A DNA stretch of 64,000 bases from Kosakonia radicincitans DSM 16656 (lineage in GTDB: Bacteria > Pseudomonadota > Gammaproteobacteria > Enterobacterales > Enterobacteriaceae). Positions 42,825-51,139 of this stretch are shown in pieces. The position numbers and the translations under genes were made by a program. The notes under the pieces are model-generated. The model was not told the DNA's origin. It did not search any database and saw only the letters and a list, made by a program, of their open reading frames with translations. Each line of letters begins with the position of its first letter. Within the stretch, counting starts at the first letter, position 1. The stretch covers positions 4,464,001-4,528,000 of the forward strand of contig NZ_CP018016.1 of the NCBI RefSeq assembly GCF_000280495.2, in the 5' to 3' direction.

Positions 42825-43028
42825 CGTCACCACCTCCGTTCAGGGGAGTATGGATCATGCCGGAATTTCTGTTTCTGAATGGAGCAGGATTTTGGGTCAG
42901 GGTCATGTATCTGATAACCCATTTTCATCATTTTTGTTTGCTTCCGTTCTGCCTGAAAACATGGGATTAATGTCACTCTTCCGGTTTTGGTCAGTTCGTA
43001 TACTGCAAGAGTGCTATCGGGGTCCATT

Positions 43029-44255
43029 ATGTTTCTTGAAGAACGTAGAAAGTCTATTTTGCAATATTTAGATGAGCATGAGCGTGGCTATGTGAATTAT
43101 TTTGCGGCGCATTTTAATGTCACGAAAGAAACGATACGCAGTGATTTAAATACTCTTGCAGAGATGGGGCTGGTGCAGCGCTGTTACGGCGGAGCAATTA
43201 TTTCACGCCGTAGTTTGCTGGCCGAACTTATTTCTGAAACCGGTGATAGTTTTGAGGTGCTACTGCAACCTATTTATCACCGTAAATCACCCAGTGATGA
43301 GCGACAGAAAGGAAAATTTATGCAGGGCAAGGTATGTGTATTTGGCTCGTTCAATGTTGACATTGTGGCTAAGGTTGAACGTTTCCCACGGGGAGGAGAG
43401 TCGCTAATGGCGCTGGGCAGCAGTCTGGGGCCGGGCGGGAAAGGGGCTAACCAGGCAACGGCCGCCAGTAAAGCCGGTGCTCAGGTGCATTTTGTCGCAA
43501 AGGTGGGTAAAGATCAGTTCAGTAATTTAGCTGCGGATCACCTAACTCGCTCTGCAATTCACTCTTACACGCTTTATCAATCTGAGAGTGAACCAACCGG
43601 TAATGCGATTATTTATGTTTCTCAGGAAAATGGCGAAAACATGATTGCTATTTATTCTGGGGCAAATAAGACTATTACCCACAATGAAATTCAGGCAATT
43701 ATTCCGGAATTATCTTCATCTGACGTTTTATTGGTTCAACTGGAGAATAATTTCGATGCCACTCACTCGATAATTAAGATCGCTCACGAACTGGGTAAGC
43801 GAGTGATTCTGAACCCGGCCCCTTATTCTGCTGAAATTATACCCAGCATTCCCTTTGTGGATGTCATTACGCCGAACGAAACGGAGGCGTCTTTATTGTC
43901 GGGTATCGACATTAACGATCTTGATACCGCAAAAGAAGCGGCCCTGCGCATTGCCGAACTGGGTGCCAGGAAAGTGCTGATTACAATGGGGTCGCGTGGT
44001 GCACTGCTGCTGGACAACCGCCAGTTTAGCCATATCCGCGCCTTCCCTGCCGTCACCGTGGATACCACCGGTGCTGGCGATGCTTTTAACGGTGCGCTAG
44101 CCGCCTCGCTGGCCGCCGGAAACAGTCTGGTGCAGGCCACAACCTGGGCTTCCGCCTTTGCCTCTCTGGCCGTTGAGCTGGAAGGGGCATCCAACATGCC
44201 TGATTTCGAACAGGCAAACGCACGACTCCGTACCCTCAGAACTCAGGAAAAATAA
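43029..44255 (+). CDS. DeoR-type HTH fused to ribokinase-family kinase
   Basis: A 408-residue fusion. Residues 1-60 form a DeoR winged HTH (FLEERRKSILQYLDEHERG; VTKETIRSDLNTLAEMGLVQ). After a short linker, a PfkB/ribokinase domain runs from about 98 (VCVFGSFNVDIVAKVERFPR, GPGGKGANQATAASKAG) to VDTTGAGDAFNGALAAS near 350, the catalytic Asp loop. The DeoR sensor domain is replaced by the kinase, so the enzyme may itself sense its substrate and control the operon. The start is ATG at 43029; an in-frame ATG at 42987 lies further upstream. The downstream aldolase gene begins one base after the stop. Confidence 0.87.
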   Translation: MFLEERRKSILQYLDEHERGYVNYFAAHFNVTKETIRSDLNTLAEMGLVQRCYGGAIISRRSLLAELISETGDSFEVLLQPIYHRKSPSDERQKGKFMQGKVCVFGSFNVDIVAKVERFPRGGESLMALGSSLGPGGKGANQATAASKAGAQVHFVAKVGKDQFSNLAADHLTRSAIHSYTLYQSESEPTGNAIIYVSQENGENMIAIYSGANKTITHNEIQAIIPELSSSDVLLVQLENNFDATHSIIKIAHELGKRVILNPAPYSAEIIPSIPFVDVITPNETEASLLSGIDINDLDTAKEAALRIAELGARKVLITMGSRGALLLDNRQFSHIRAFPAVTVDTTGAGDAFNGALAASLAAGNSLVQATTWASAFASLAVELEGASNMPDFEQANARLRTLRTQEK

Positions 44256-44256
44256 T

Positions 44257-45180
44257 ATGAAAACGATCAACGGTATTGTTCCGGTAATGCTGACGCCATT
44301 CACAGCTGACGATCGGATTGACTATCCGGCGCTGGCGAAATTAATCGACTGGTATCTGGAGAAGGGGGTTGATGCGCTGTTTGCCGTCTGCCAGTCAAGC
44401 GAAATGCAGTTCCTTTCTTTAGAGGAACGTGTTGAGCTGGCGCGCTTTGTGGTACAGCACGTTAACGGCCGCATTCCGGTTATCGCCTCTGGTCATATCA
44501 GCGACGATATTGAAGCACAAAAAGCCGAGCTGCTGGCGATGGCGCAGACCGGCATTGATGCTCTGGTGCTGGTGACCAACCATCTCGATCCGCGTAACGA
44601 GGGCAGCGAAGTCTTCTACGCTACGCTCAATACGCTGCTGGATACGCTGCCGGCCTCTCTGCCGCTCGGCCTTTACGAGTGTCCGGCGCCATATCGCCGC
44701 CTGCTAAGCGATGATGAATTTACCTGGTGCGCCAACAGCGGCCGTTTCATTGTGCTGAAGGATGTGAGCTGCGATCTGCCGACCGTTGAACGTCGCGTAC
44801 GTCTGGCTCAGGGGACGCCGCTCAACGTCATTAACGCCAACGCGGCGATTGCCTGGCCAGCGATTCTGGCGGGTTCGCAGGGCTTTAGCGGCGTGTTTAC
44901 CAACTTCCATCCTGAACTGTACAGCTGGTTATGGCGGGAAGGGAAAAACCAGCGCGCGCTGGCCGATGAACTGGCGATTTTCCTCTCGCTGGGGGCCGTG
45001 ACCGAAACGCTAGGCTATCCGAAAAACGCCAAAATTTATCATCAGCGCCTCGGGACCTTTGACGGTATCACCTGCCGGGTTAACAAGGATGATGTGCTGA
45101 ATAAGTTCTGGGGGCTGACGGTGATCCTCGACCAGATTCGTGCCGGAACCGAACAATGGCGTCAGCGTATCGCTGGCTAA
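44257..45180 (+). CDS. DapA/NanA-family aldolase
   Basis: A 307-residue class I pyruvate-type aldolase or dehydratase. The TIM barrel opens INGIVPVMLTPFTADDRIDY. The catalytic Tyr is Tyr140 in LGLYECPAPYRRLL, and the Schiff-base Lys is Lys168 in FIVLKDVSCD. The GTTGE loop of DapA is replaced by VCQSSEMQFLS (44-54), so this is neither dihydrodipicolinate synthase nor classic sialic acid lyase. It is likely to cleave or dehydrate a 2-keto-3-deoxy sugar acid. The start at 44257 is 8 nt after AGGAAA. Second gene of the operon. Confidence 0.85.
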   Translation: MKTINGIVPVMLTPFTADDRIDYPALAKLIDWYLEKGVDALFAVCQSSEMQFLSLEERVELARFVVQHVNGRIPVIASGHISDDIEAQKAELLAMAQTGIDALVLVTNHLDPRNEGSEVFYATLNTLLDTLPASLPLGLYECPAPYRRLLSDDEFTWCANSGRFIVLKDVSCDLPTVERRVRLAQGTPLNVINANAAIAWPAILAGSQGFSGVFTNFHPELYSWLWREGKNQRALADELAIFLSLGAVTETLGYPKNAKIYHQRLGTFDGITCRVNKDDVLNKFWGLTVILDQIRAGTEQWRQRIAG

Positions 45181-45195
45181 GCAGAGGATGCCATT

Positions 45196-45687
45196 ATGAT
45201 CGTAACCAGTATGAAGGCATGGCCTGCCCAGGAATCCGCTTTCCATCCGGTGATTCGTCAGGCGCTGGCTTTTCTTGCGCAGAATGATTTTCAAGATTTC
45301 GTGCCGGGCAAAATCGACTTGATCCCTGGCAGGCTGTTCTGCCTGTTACAGGAGATGGACAGCGTACCTTTTGAAGAGGCGCGGCCGGAGTCACATCGCC
45401 AGTTTATCGATATTCAGTATTTGATCTCGGGTCATGAGCGTATGGGTGTCAGCCGTGTAGAAAGCGGTCTGCATACCGTTGTTGATGACCGTACACCGCA
45501 GCAGGACATCATGTTCTGGCAGGTTGAAAAAGAAGAGATACAGGTGACGTTAACGCCCGGTATGTTCGCAATTTTCTTTCCACAAGATATTCATCGTCCG
45601 TGCTGCCATCCGCAGAGTGGTGGGGTTAATCATCTGCGCAAGGCGGTTGTCAAAATCGATCGTGCGTTACTGGAGGAGACGGTATGA
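45196..45687 (+). CDS. YhcH/YjgK/YiaL-family protein
   Basis: A 163-residue cupin-like protein of the YhcH/EbgC family (DUF386). Family marks are PESHRQFIDIQYLISGHERM near residues 67-86, FAIFFPQDIHRPC near 128 and the conserved Lys in LRKAVVKI. These proteins are found with sialic acid and other sugar-acid catabolic genes and may act on anomers. A good ribosome site (GAGGA) precedes the ATG. Its stop overlaps the transporter start (ATGA). Confidence 0.88.
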   Translation: MIVTSMKAWPAQESAFHPVIRQALAFLAQNDFQDFVPGKIDLIPGRLFCLLQEMDSVPFEEARPESHRQFIDIQYLISGHERMGVSRVESGLHTVVDDRTPQQDIMFWQVEKEEIQVTLTPGMFAIFFPQDIHRPCCHPQSGGVNHLRKAVVKIDRALLEETV

Positions 45688-46961
45688 GCACAGTGAATCC
45701 GGCTTCCGCCACGGCAATTGCGCCGCCGAAGCTCTCCCGCCGTCGCTGGGGGATCATTTTAATTCTGCTCCTGGCTGCGGTAGTGAACTACCTTGACCGC
45801 GCCAACCTGAGTATCGCCAATACCACTATTTCGAAGGAGTTTGGTTTCTCCGGCACTGAAATGGGCTTGCTGCTGTCGGCGTTCCTCTGGCCTTATGCGT
45901 TGGCTAACCTGCCCGCCGGATGGCTGGTAGACCGCTTTGGTCCGAAGAAGATGTTCACCGGTGCGCTGACTCTGTGGTCCGCCGTGACCTTCCTGATGGG
46001 GTTTGTGAACACCTACAGTTTTTTCTACGGTCTGCGGGTGCTGTTAGGGGTTGCTGAGTCCCCGTTCTTTACCTCGGGTATCAAGATCACCCAAAGCTGG
46101 TTTTCAGATAAAGAGCGCGGCCTGCCGACATCGATCATCAATACCGGTTCGCAAATTGCTAATGCCATTGCTCCGCCGCTGCTGACCGTTCTGCTGCTGT
46201 GGGTAGGCTGGCGCGGGATGTTTATCGCCGTCGGTCTGTTGGGGATTCCGTTAGTGCTGGCGTGGTTGAGGTTTTATCGCGATCCGGATGCGCGGGAAGC
46301 GATGCTGATTCATACCGGTAAAGTCGCCGTTACCACAGCGGATAAACCGCAGGTAAACTGGAGCGACCTGTTCCGCAACAAAACGACCTGGCTGATGATT
46401 TCCGGCAACTTCTGCATCATGTTTACTATCTGGGTTTATCTGACCTGGCTGCCGGGTTATCTGGAAACGTCGCTGGGCTTTAGCCTGAAGCAGACGGGCC
46501 TGATTGCGTCGATTCCGTTCTTCGCCGGTATTCTTGGCGTGCTGTGCGGCGGGATGATCTCTGACCGTCTGGTGCGCAAAGGGGTTAATGCGGTAACGGC
46601 GCGTAAGGTGCCTATTGTGCTGGGTGCGACGATGGCGGCCTGTTTTGTGATGCCAATTCCGTTCGTCAGCAACAGCGGTACTGCGATTACGCTACTGACG
46701 CTGGGCTATTTCTGCTCGCAAATGCCATCCGGAGTTATCTGGGCGCTGGCAGCAGATATGGCACCAAAAGAGCAGGTTGCTTCCCTCGGTGCGATCCAGA
46801 ACTTTGGCGGTTTCCTCGGTGCAGCGCTGGCGCCAGTGATCACCGGGATTATCCTTGACACTACCGGTCAGTTCACCAACGTCTTTATTCTCGGTGGCTG
46901 CCTGCTGTTCCTTGGCGCCTGTCTCTATGGTTTCTTTGTACGTAAACCGTTGGCACAGTAG
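45684..46961 (+). CDS. MFS transporter, anion:cation symporter (ACS) family
   Basis: A 425-residue 12-helix MFS carrier of the GudP/ExuT-like ACS family. NYLDRANLSIANTTISKEFG near residues 35-54 is the hallmark of the family, followed by the GWLVDRFGPKK loop. It probably imports the organic acid or sugar acid that the preceding three enzymes use, completing a compact catabolic operon. Confidence 0.92.
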   Translation: MSTVNPASATAIAPPKLSRRRWGIILILLLAAVVNYLDRANLSIANTTISKEFGFSGTEMGLLLSAFLWPYALANLPAGWLVDRFGPKKMFTGALTLWSAVTFLMGFVNTYSFFYGLRVLLGVAESPFFTSGIKITQSWFSDKERGLPTSIINTGSQIANAIAPPLLTVLLLWVGWRGMFIAVGLLGIPLVLAWLRFYRDPDAREAMLIHTGKVAVTTADKPQVNWSDLFRNKTTWLMISGNFCIMFTIWVYLTWLPGYLETSLGFSLKQTGLIASIPFFAGILGVLCGGMISDRLVRKGVNAVTARKVPIVLGATMAACFVMPIPFVSNSGTAITLLTLGYFCSQMPSGVIWALAADMAPKEQVASLGAIQNFGGFLGAALAPVITGIILDTTGQFTNVFILGGCLLFLGACLYGFFVRKPLAQ

Positions 46962-46971
46962 TTCTCTCCTC

Positions 46972-46999
46972 AGACAAAGCGCCGGCTGGTGCTTTGTCT
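46972..46999 (+). terminator. Hairpin after the MFS gene, possible terminator
   Basis: Arms AGACAAAGC (46972-46980) and GCTTTGTCT (46991-46999) pair perfectly over 9 bp, 11 bp after the operon's last stop. The T-content after it is low (GTCTTGC). Confidence 0.6.
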
Positions 47000-47110
47000 G
47001 TCTTGCGGTGTGCCATGGCCGTATCGCGGGACAGTAACCACAATCTTTCGGGAAGGAAAGGATCCTTATATCGCTGAAAGCCATTGCTAAAATCTCGGTA
47101 ACAACTAGCC

Positions 47111-47414
47111 GTGCAGTTAAATTGCCATGAGGATGTGTTGCAGGAGGCGCTTACTCGCGTGAAAAACCCCGCAGGGGAATTGACCACGGCGAATATTGAT
47201 TCGGCGGCCAGTGCAGCCGGGTTGACGGAGTTGAAACCTGTCGATTACACGGCAGTACTGGAAAAAAATGAATGCGCTGGTACAGGCACCGGGGCTGACC
47301 GGGACACCCGGTCTGATTGTGATGCAGGCACAGAACGCAACACCGAAAAACATCACGATATTCGCCGGGCTGGCCTCACCACAGCAGATCCTTTCCGCGA
47401 TACAAAAAGCACAG
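47111..47414 (+). pseudogene. Frameshifted fragment of a DsbC/DsbG-like thioredoxin-fold protein
   Basis: One frame reads NCHEDVLQEALTRVKNPAGE and onward to YTAVLEK; homology then switches frame to MNALVQAPGLTGTPGLIVMQ and ends ASPQQILSAIQKAQ. The cis-Pro loop TGTPGLIVM is characteristic of disulfide isomerase-like proteins. The switch falls at an A7 tract (about 47263-47269), so a one-base indel explains it. The N-terminal part, with signal and CxxC, is missing. Confidence 0.55.
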
Positions 47415-47649
47415 AACTGTACGCGCCCGATCCGTCCGGGCTTGTCCAACCCGGCAAAGGGGGGATACCCCCTCACCTTCGCCGGGTGCCAGTTTGTGAC
47501 AGTCATCAGGCATTATTTCCTGTGTGTTTGTTACTGCAGACGTTCGGTAAGAACACGCCCGGATGCCTCGGGGCGGGTTTGGGTCTCGGTTTGGTCACCA
47601 TGTCATAGATATAGACGACCGCATCGTGCCAGGAGCGGCTGTTCGTTAC

Positions 47650-48051
47650 GTTAGGGGGATATGTTGTGGTGTTGACTAACTGGTCAGCAAGTATGTCAAT
47701 AATCAAATCGTGTGGAAGAAGGAAGGCGATATAAAGCAACCCTACTTCATTCACCACAAAGATGGCTAGCCGATATTCATGGCTTCGATCGAAAGCACAT
47801 CGTTTGAGCCTGGCGATGAGGCGGAAGGATTTTTGATTGTCACTGCTGCTGATAAAGGTCTTGTCGATATACACGACCATAGCCCACTTAGCCTAGTGCC
47901 CGAAGTTGCCCGGGAATAGATGAGACAGGATGTATACGGTAAAAAGGTAGAAAAGATATCCTCTGACGGCGGTTTCAACGGGTATCCAGTAATGCGCGCG
48001 GTCAGGAATGTGAAGAATCAGTGGGCGGAGCTCATCGAGTCTGTTGAATGA
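47650..48051 (+). pseudogene. yedK: Decayed yedK (SRAP-domain, HMCES-like) gene
   Basis: One frame aligns by eye with the C-terminal half of E. coli YedK: WKKEGDIKQPYFIHHKDG, stop, PIFMASIES-SFEPGDEAEGF, LIVTAADKGLVDIHDHSPLS, LVPEVARE, stop, MRQDVYGKK, then VMRAVRNVKNQWAELIESVE and a normal stop. The TAG at 47917 stands where YedK has Trp (EWMRQ) and the TAG at 47767 where it has Gln. A TAA at 47677 is a third. The catalytic N-terminus (Cys2) is absent. YedK caps abasic sites in single-stranded DNA; this copy cannot. Confidence 0.82.
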
Positions 48052-48171
48052 TGAGGATACTGCAGCTGAGTGGCATAGTTATTATGCGCTATTTTGATAT
48101 AAGATATAAAGACAGCCAGAGTAATTCTGGCCATCATTTATAGTATGGATGTGCATTTTTATCTAGGGATG

Positions 48172-48477
48172 CTATTTAATTACAGGGAATTGGTATGCGA
48201 GTTTTCCAACAATAATATTTAACGCAGCTAAATCATCTTCTTCAGTAGGTGTTTTCAATGCATTCACAGCCTGGTTTGCCCAGAACATTAAGTCAATGAT
48301 AACTTGGTTGCTGAATATAGAGCAATCATAACTATCTATAGTTTTGATAAAGGATGTTAGTTTAATGCTGATATATGTGTATATACTACCTTTCTCACTA
48401 TCAATTTTTGAATCGCATAATTTTTTTAATTCTAAAATTATATTAATGAGATCATCTTTCTGCTGTTGTGTAGCCAT
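48172..48477 (-). CDS. Hypothetical 101-residue protein paired with a lipoprotein gene
   Basis: Not recognised. It is acidic, helical and cytosolic by appearance, with no signal peptide and no membrane helix. It opens ATQQQKDDLINIILELKKLC and ends LAYQFPVIK. The gene is strongly AT-rich compared with flanking operons and lies 13 bp after the lipoprotein gene on the same strand, so the two form an operon. It sits in a mobile, decayed region. Confidence 0.6.
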   Translation of the reverse strand: MATQQQKDDLINIILELKKLCDSKIDSEKGSIYTYISIKLTSFIKTIDSYDCSIFSNQVIIDLMFWANQAVNALKTPTEEDDLAALNIIVGKLAYQFPVIK

Positions 48478-48490
48478 GAATTTTCTCCTA

Positions 48491-49489
48491 TTACATTGCA
48501 GCTATAATAACTGGACCAAGTTCTTGAATGAAGTCTTTAACATATCCGAGTCCTTCTTTAATATTTTTATTTTGAATATCCAGCATCTCCTCTTTTATTT
48601 TTTTATCTGTAACGTCATCCTCAATTATTGAAAGAAGCCCTTTATTATATTCTTTGTATTTATTAATGGCTACTTCAGCAGCCGTTATGTTCTTGATGTA
48701 ATTTTGTGTTGTATAATTAAGTTGTACTATTTCTTTAGGTGAAACAGACTGCTGTGGTGGAAGTTTGGCTCGTTTGTTGAAATTTAGTAAAGCTATGTGT
48801 AATATGTCTCCACTCATTGTATTGAAATACCTATCTTTTTTCTCCTCTATATCTTTTCTTAGTAAATCTAGGTTTTCAGATTGCTTTGGGCCCATTTCCT
48901 TTAAAACGGAAGCTATGTCTCCCTTGTTTTTTTCCTCTGTCGCTAGCCGTTGTAAAAATGAGACAAGTCCACTGATGGATTTTTTCTGTTTATCATTAAG
49001 GTTGATGTTTTTATTAATGCTATCGGCATTTTCAAGCGCTTTATCAACGAGTTCGCTTACAGAATATGAAGGTTCATCCGACGTATAAGCTGTCAATGCT
49101 GTCAGATAATCTGAGAATGCAGACAGGATTTGTTCATTTTCTTTAAATATTTTTCTGTCGATAGATTTTGCATTTAGATAGATGGTCTTAATTCTCTTTT
49201 CTTCACGTGGTGTCACGCACATCCCAATGCCAGGGTTAGAACTTTGTTCCTCTCTAATGGGGATGGTCATATCAGATGTAAGTCTGCAATTAGGATCGGA
49301 ACCAAGGAGTACCGCTACCCAGTCATTATTTAGGGTTATTAAATTTTCATTATATTCTTTAGTAACTTTGATGATTTCACGGCCTGATTTAGCAACCTCT
49401 TCAGCATGGTTCATGGCCAGTTTGCCTGAACTACAGGCGGTAAGAATAAGAGGCAGGCTAAATATAGTAATCAGCTGTTTTTTCTTCAT
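48491..49489 (-). CDS. Hypothetical lipoprotein with long helical domain
   Basis: A 332-residue lipoprotein. The signal KKKQLITIFSLPLILTAC has lipobox LTAC followed by SSG, with no Asp at +2, so outer-membrane sorting is expected. The mature part is rich in Lys, Glu, Asn and Leu and predicted largely helical with coiled-coil stretches (VDKALENADSINKNINLNDK; LDLLRKDIEEKKDRYFNTM). Two Cys in PNCRLTSD and GMCVTPRE may form a disulfide. I know no function. Start ATG at 49489; four codons earlier another ATG (49501) is possible. Low GC and position suggest horizontal gain. Confidence 0.72.
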   Translation of the reverse strand: MKKKQLITIFSLPLILTACSSGKLAMNHAEEVAKSGREIIKVTKEYNENLITLNNDWVAVLLGSDPNCRLTSDMTIPIREEQSSNPGIGMCVTPREEKRIKTIYLNAKSIDRKIFKENEQILSAFSDYLTALTAYTSDEPSYSVSELVDKALENADSINKNINLNDKQKKSISGLVSFLQRLATEEKNKGDIASVLKEMGPKQSENLDLLRKDIEEKKDRYFNTMSGDILHIALLNFNKRAKLPPQQSVSPKEIVQLNYTTQNYIKNITAAEVAINKYKEYNKGLLSIIEDDVTDKKIKEEMLDIQNKNIKEGLGYVKDFIQELGPVIIAAM

Positions 49490-49699
49490 AAGAATTCTCA
49501 CAATTCAGTTAAGTATATCTGTGTTGCTAATTAGCTATAAACTAATAAGCATGCATATTAAAATTGGCGTCAAAACTCTTATTTGAATATAAAAATTGAT
49601 GACCTGCCTCTGCCAGGTTCAGAAGTCAATATATTAAAGTGAGGTTGGATTATGTAAATATAACGACAATTTTATTTTATTCTATTACCATCAAGGATG

Positions 49700-49730
49700 A
49701 TTAAACCCTTTTACTAAAAAAGGGTTTAAT
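49700..49730. terminator. Perfect AT-rich hairpin, possible bidirectional terminator
   Basis: ATTAAACCCTTTT (49700-49712) and AAAAGGGTTTAAT (49718-49730) pair over 13 bp with a 5-nt loop. It lies in the gene-free stretch 49490-49809 between the lipoprotein start and the IS3 element. The rest of that stretch is AT-rich and should contain the lipoprotein promoter. Confidence 0.5.
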
Positions 49731-49827
49731 AATCTAATAAAAAATGTGGAGGCAACATTATTTTTTGAGAGTATGGTAAAAAAAAGAATTCTGTAATCCT
49801 TTTGTAGTGTGAATCGCCACGGATAAT

Positions 49828-50640
49828 CTAGACACTTCCGAGCCGTTGATAATACTGGTTTTCATATTCTGTCGGTGACATCTGTTCGCTAGAACCATGC
49901 CGACGCTTACTGTTATAAAACATTTCGATGTAATCAAAAATATCACTGCGGGCTTCTTCCCGCGTTCCGTAGATCTTTTTCTTTATCCGTTCACGTTTCA
50001 ACAACTGGAAAAAACTTTCTGCAACCGCATTATCATGGCAGTTACCGCGACGGCTCATGCTACCCTCCAGGCCGTGTGATTTCAGGAACGACTGCCACTC
50101 ATGGCTTGTGTACTGACTGCCCTGATCCGAATGAACCAGCACCTGTTTTTCGGGATTACGCCGCCATACAGCCATCAGCAGTGCGTTCAGGACAATGTCC
50201 TTTGTCATCCGGGATTGCATGGACCAGCCGATAATTTTGCGTGAGAACAGATCAACAACAACGGCAAGATACAGCCAGCCTTCGTGGGTCCTGATGTAGG
50301 TTATGTCCGTTACCCAACGCTCATCAGGAGCATCCGGATTGAACTGTCGCTGGAGCCTGTTGGGTGACACGATACTGGCCTCGCCTTTACGTGCCCGCGG
50401 GCTTCGGTATCCGACCTGAGCCTTTATTCCGACACGTTTCATCAGTCTCCAGACTCTGTTTACTCCGCACTGTTGCCCGCTGTCACGCAGATCCAGATGG
50501 ATTTTGCGATAACCATAGACGCATCCCGACTCCAGCCAGAACTGTTTAATCTGTCCTGTCAGTCTCAGGTCTGCCTGATGGCGTTGTGAATGCGGCTGCT
50601 GAAGCCAGGCGTAAAAACCACTGGGATGAACATCCAGCAC
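49828..50640 (-). CDS. IS3-family transposase OrfB (DDE catalytic part)
   Basis: A 270-residue catalytic domain as counted from the first ATG. The frame stays open upstream through the A7 slippery site, so the natural product is an OrfAB fusion by -1 frameshift. Catalytic residues: Asp in WVTDITYIRT, Asp in VHSDQGSQYTS, Glu in AVAESFFQLLK, then the family end YIEMFYNSKRRHGSSEQMSP. The reading frame is intact, so the element may be active. Confidence 0.92.
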   Translation of the reverse strand: MLDVHPSGFYAWLQQPHSQRHQADLRLTGQIKQFWLESGCVYGYRKIHLDLRDSGQQCGVNRVWRLMKRVGIKAQVGYRSPRARKGEASIVSPNRLQRQFNPDAPDERWVTDITYIRTHEGWLYLAVVVDLFSRKIIGWSMQSRMTKDIVLNALLMAVWRRNPEKQVLVHSDQGSQYTSHEWQSFLKSHGLEGSMSRRGNCHDNAVAESFFQLLKRERIKKKIYGTREEARSDIFDYIEMFYNSKRRHGSSEQMSPTEYENQYYQRLGSV

Positions 50641-50696
50641 CCGACAGAGCAGGCGAACAGGCCAGCAACAGGAGTTGTCACGGATAAAGGCGTACC

Positions 50697-50981
50697 TCAG
50701 TCGGACAGCTTTGCGAAGTACGCCGCGGCTTTTTTTAATATGTCCCGTTCGTCGGTAACCCGTTTCAGCTCTTTCTGGAGACGGCGGATCTCGGCCTGAG
50801 CATCTGACTGTTCTTTATTAGTGGAAGAATCCGGACCGTACTTCTTTATCCAGGCATAAAGGCTGTGGGTGGTGATATCGAGACGTGTTGCAACGCTGGC
50901 AACAGAATAACCGCGATCAACAACCTGTTTGACTGCTTCAGTTTTAAACTCTTCGGGATAACGCTTACCGCTCATGGGCAC
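50697..50981 (-). CDS. IS3-family OrfA
   Basis: A 94-residue HTH protein (GKRYPEEFKTEAVKQVVDRG; SVASVATRLDITTHSLYAW) with a leucine-zipper-like C-terminus (AEIRRLQKELKRVTDERDIL). It binds IS ends and forms the N-terminus of the fused transposase when ribosomes slip at AAAAAAAG. Confidence 0.92.
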   Translation of the reverse strand: MPMSGKRYPEEFKTEAVKQVVDRGYSVASVATRLDITTHSLYAWIKKYGPDSSTNKEQSDAQAEIRRLQKELKRVTDERDILKKAAAYFAKLSD

Positions 50982-51139
50982 CTCTCTTTAAGCCATCTTA
51001 AATGACTCTGAGGTGTCTGTTAAACCCGTGGCGATTCATGTCGTCATGTTCATTGACCTGCTCCCTATCGATTAACACACGGGAAGGTGATTAGAGCATC
51101 ATCAATGGCGATGACAGTTGTGTACTTCCGCTCCTCGCT

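Larger units (their letters stand above)
49810..51038 (-). mobile_element. IS3-family insertion sequence, complete, 1229 bp
   Basis: Bounded by imperfect inverted repeats. The left end from 49810 and the complement of the right end from 51038 share TGAATCGCCACGG, then AGACA and TCxGAG at matching distance. It carries orfA and orfB with a slippery A7 on the coding strand (50730-50736) for the frameshifted OrfAB transposase. Layout and proteins fit the IS3 subgroup, related to ISSen4/ISEhe3-type elements by recall only. The three flanking bases (GTG left, TGT right) do not match, so no target duplication is visible. Confidence 0.9.

Noticed and set aside
47506..47880. A 124-codon minus-strand frame in the decayed zone
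   Set aside because: It is antisense to the yedK remnant, whose sense frame shows extended similarity to YedK; the antisense protein matches nothing.
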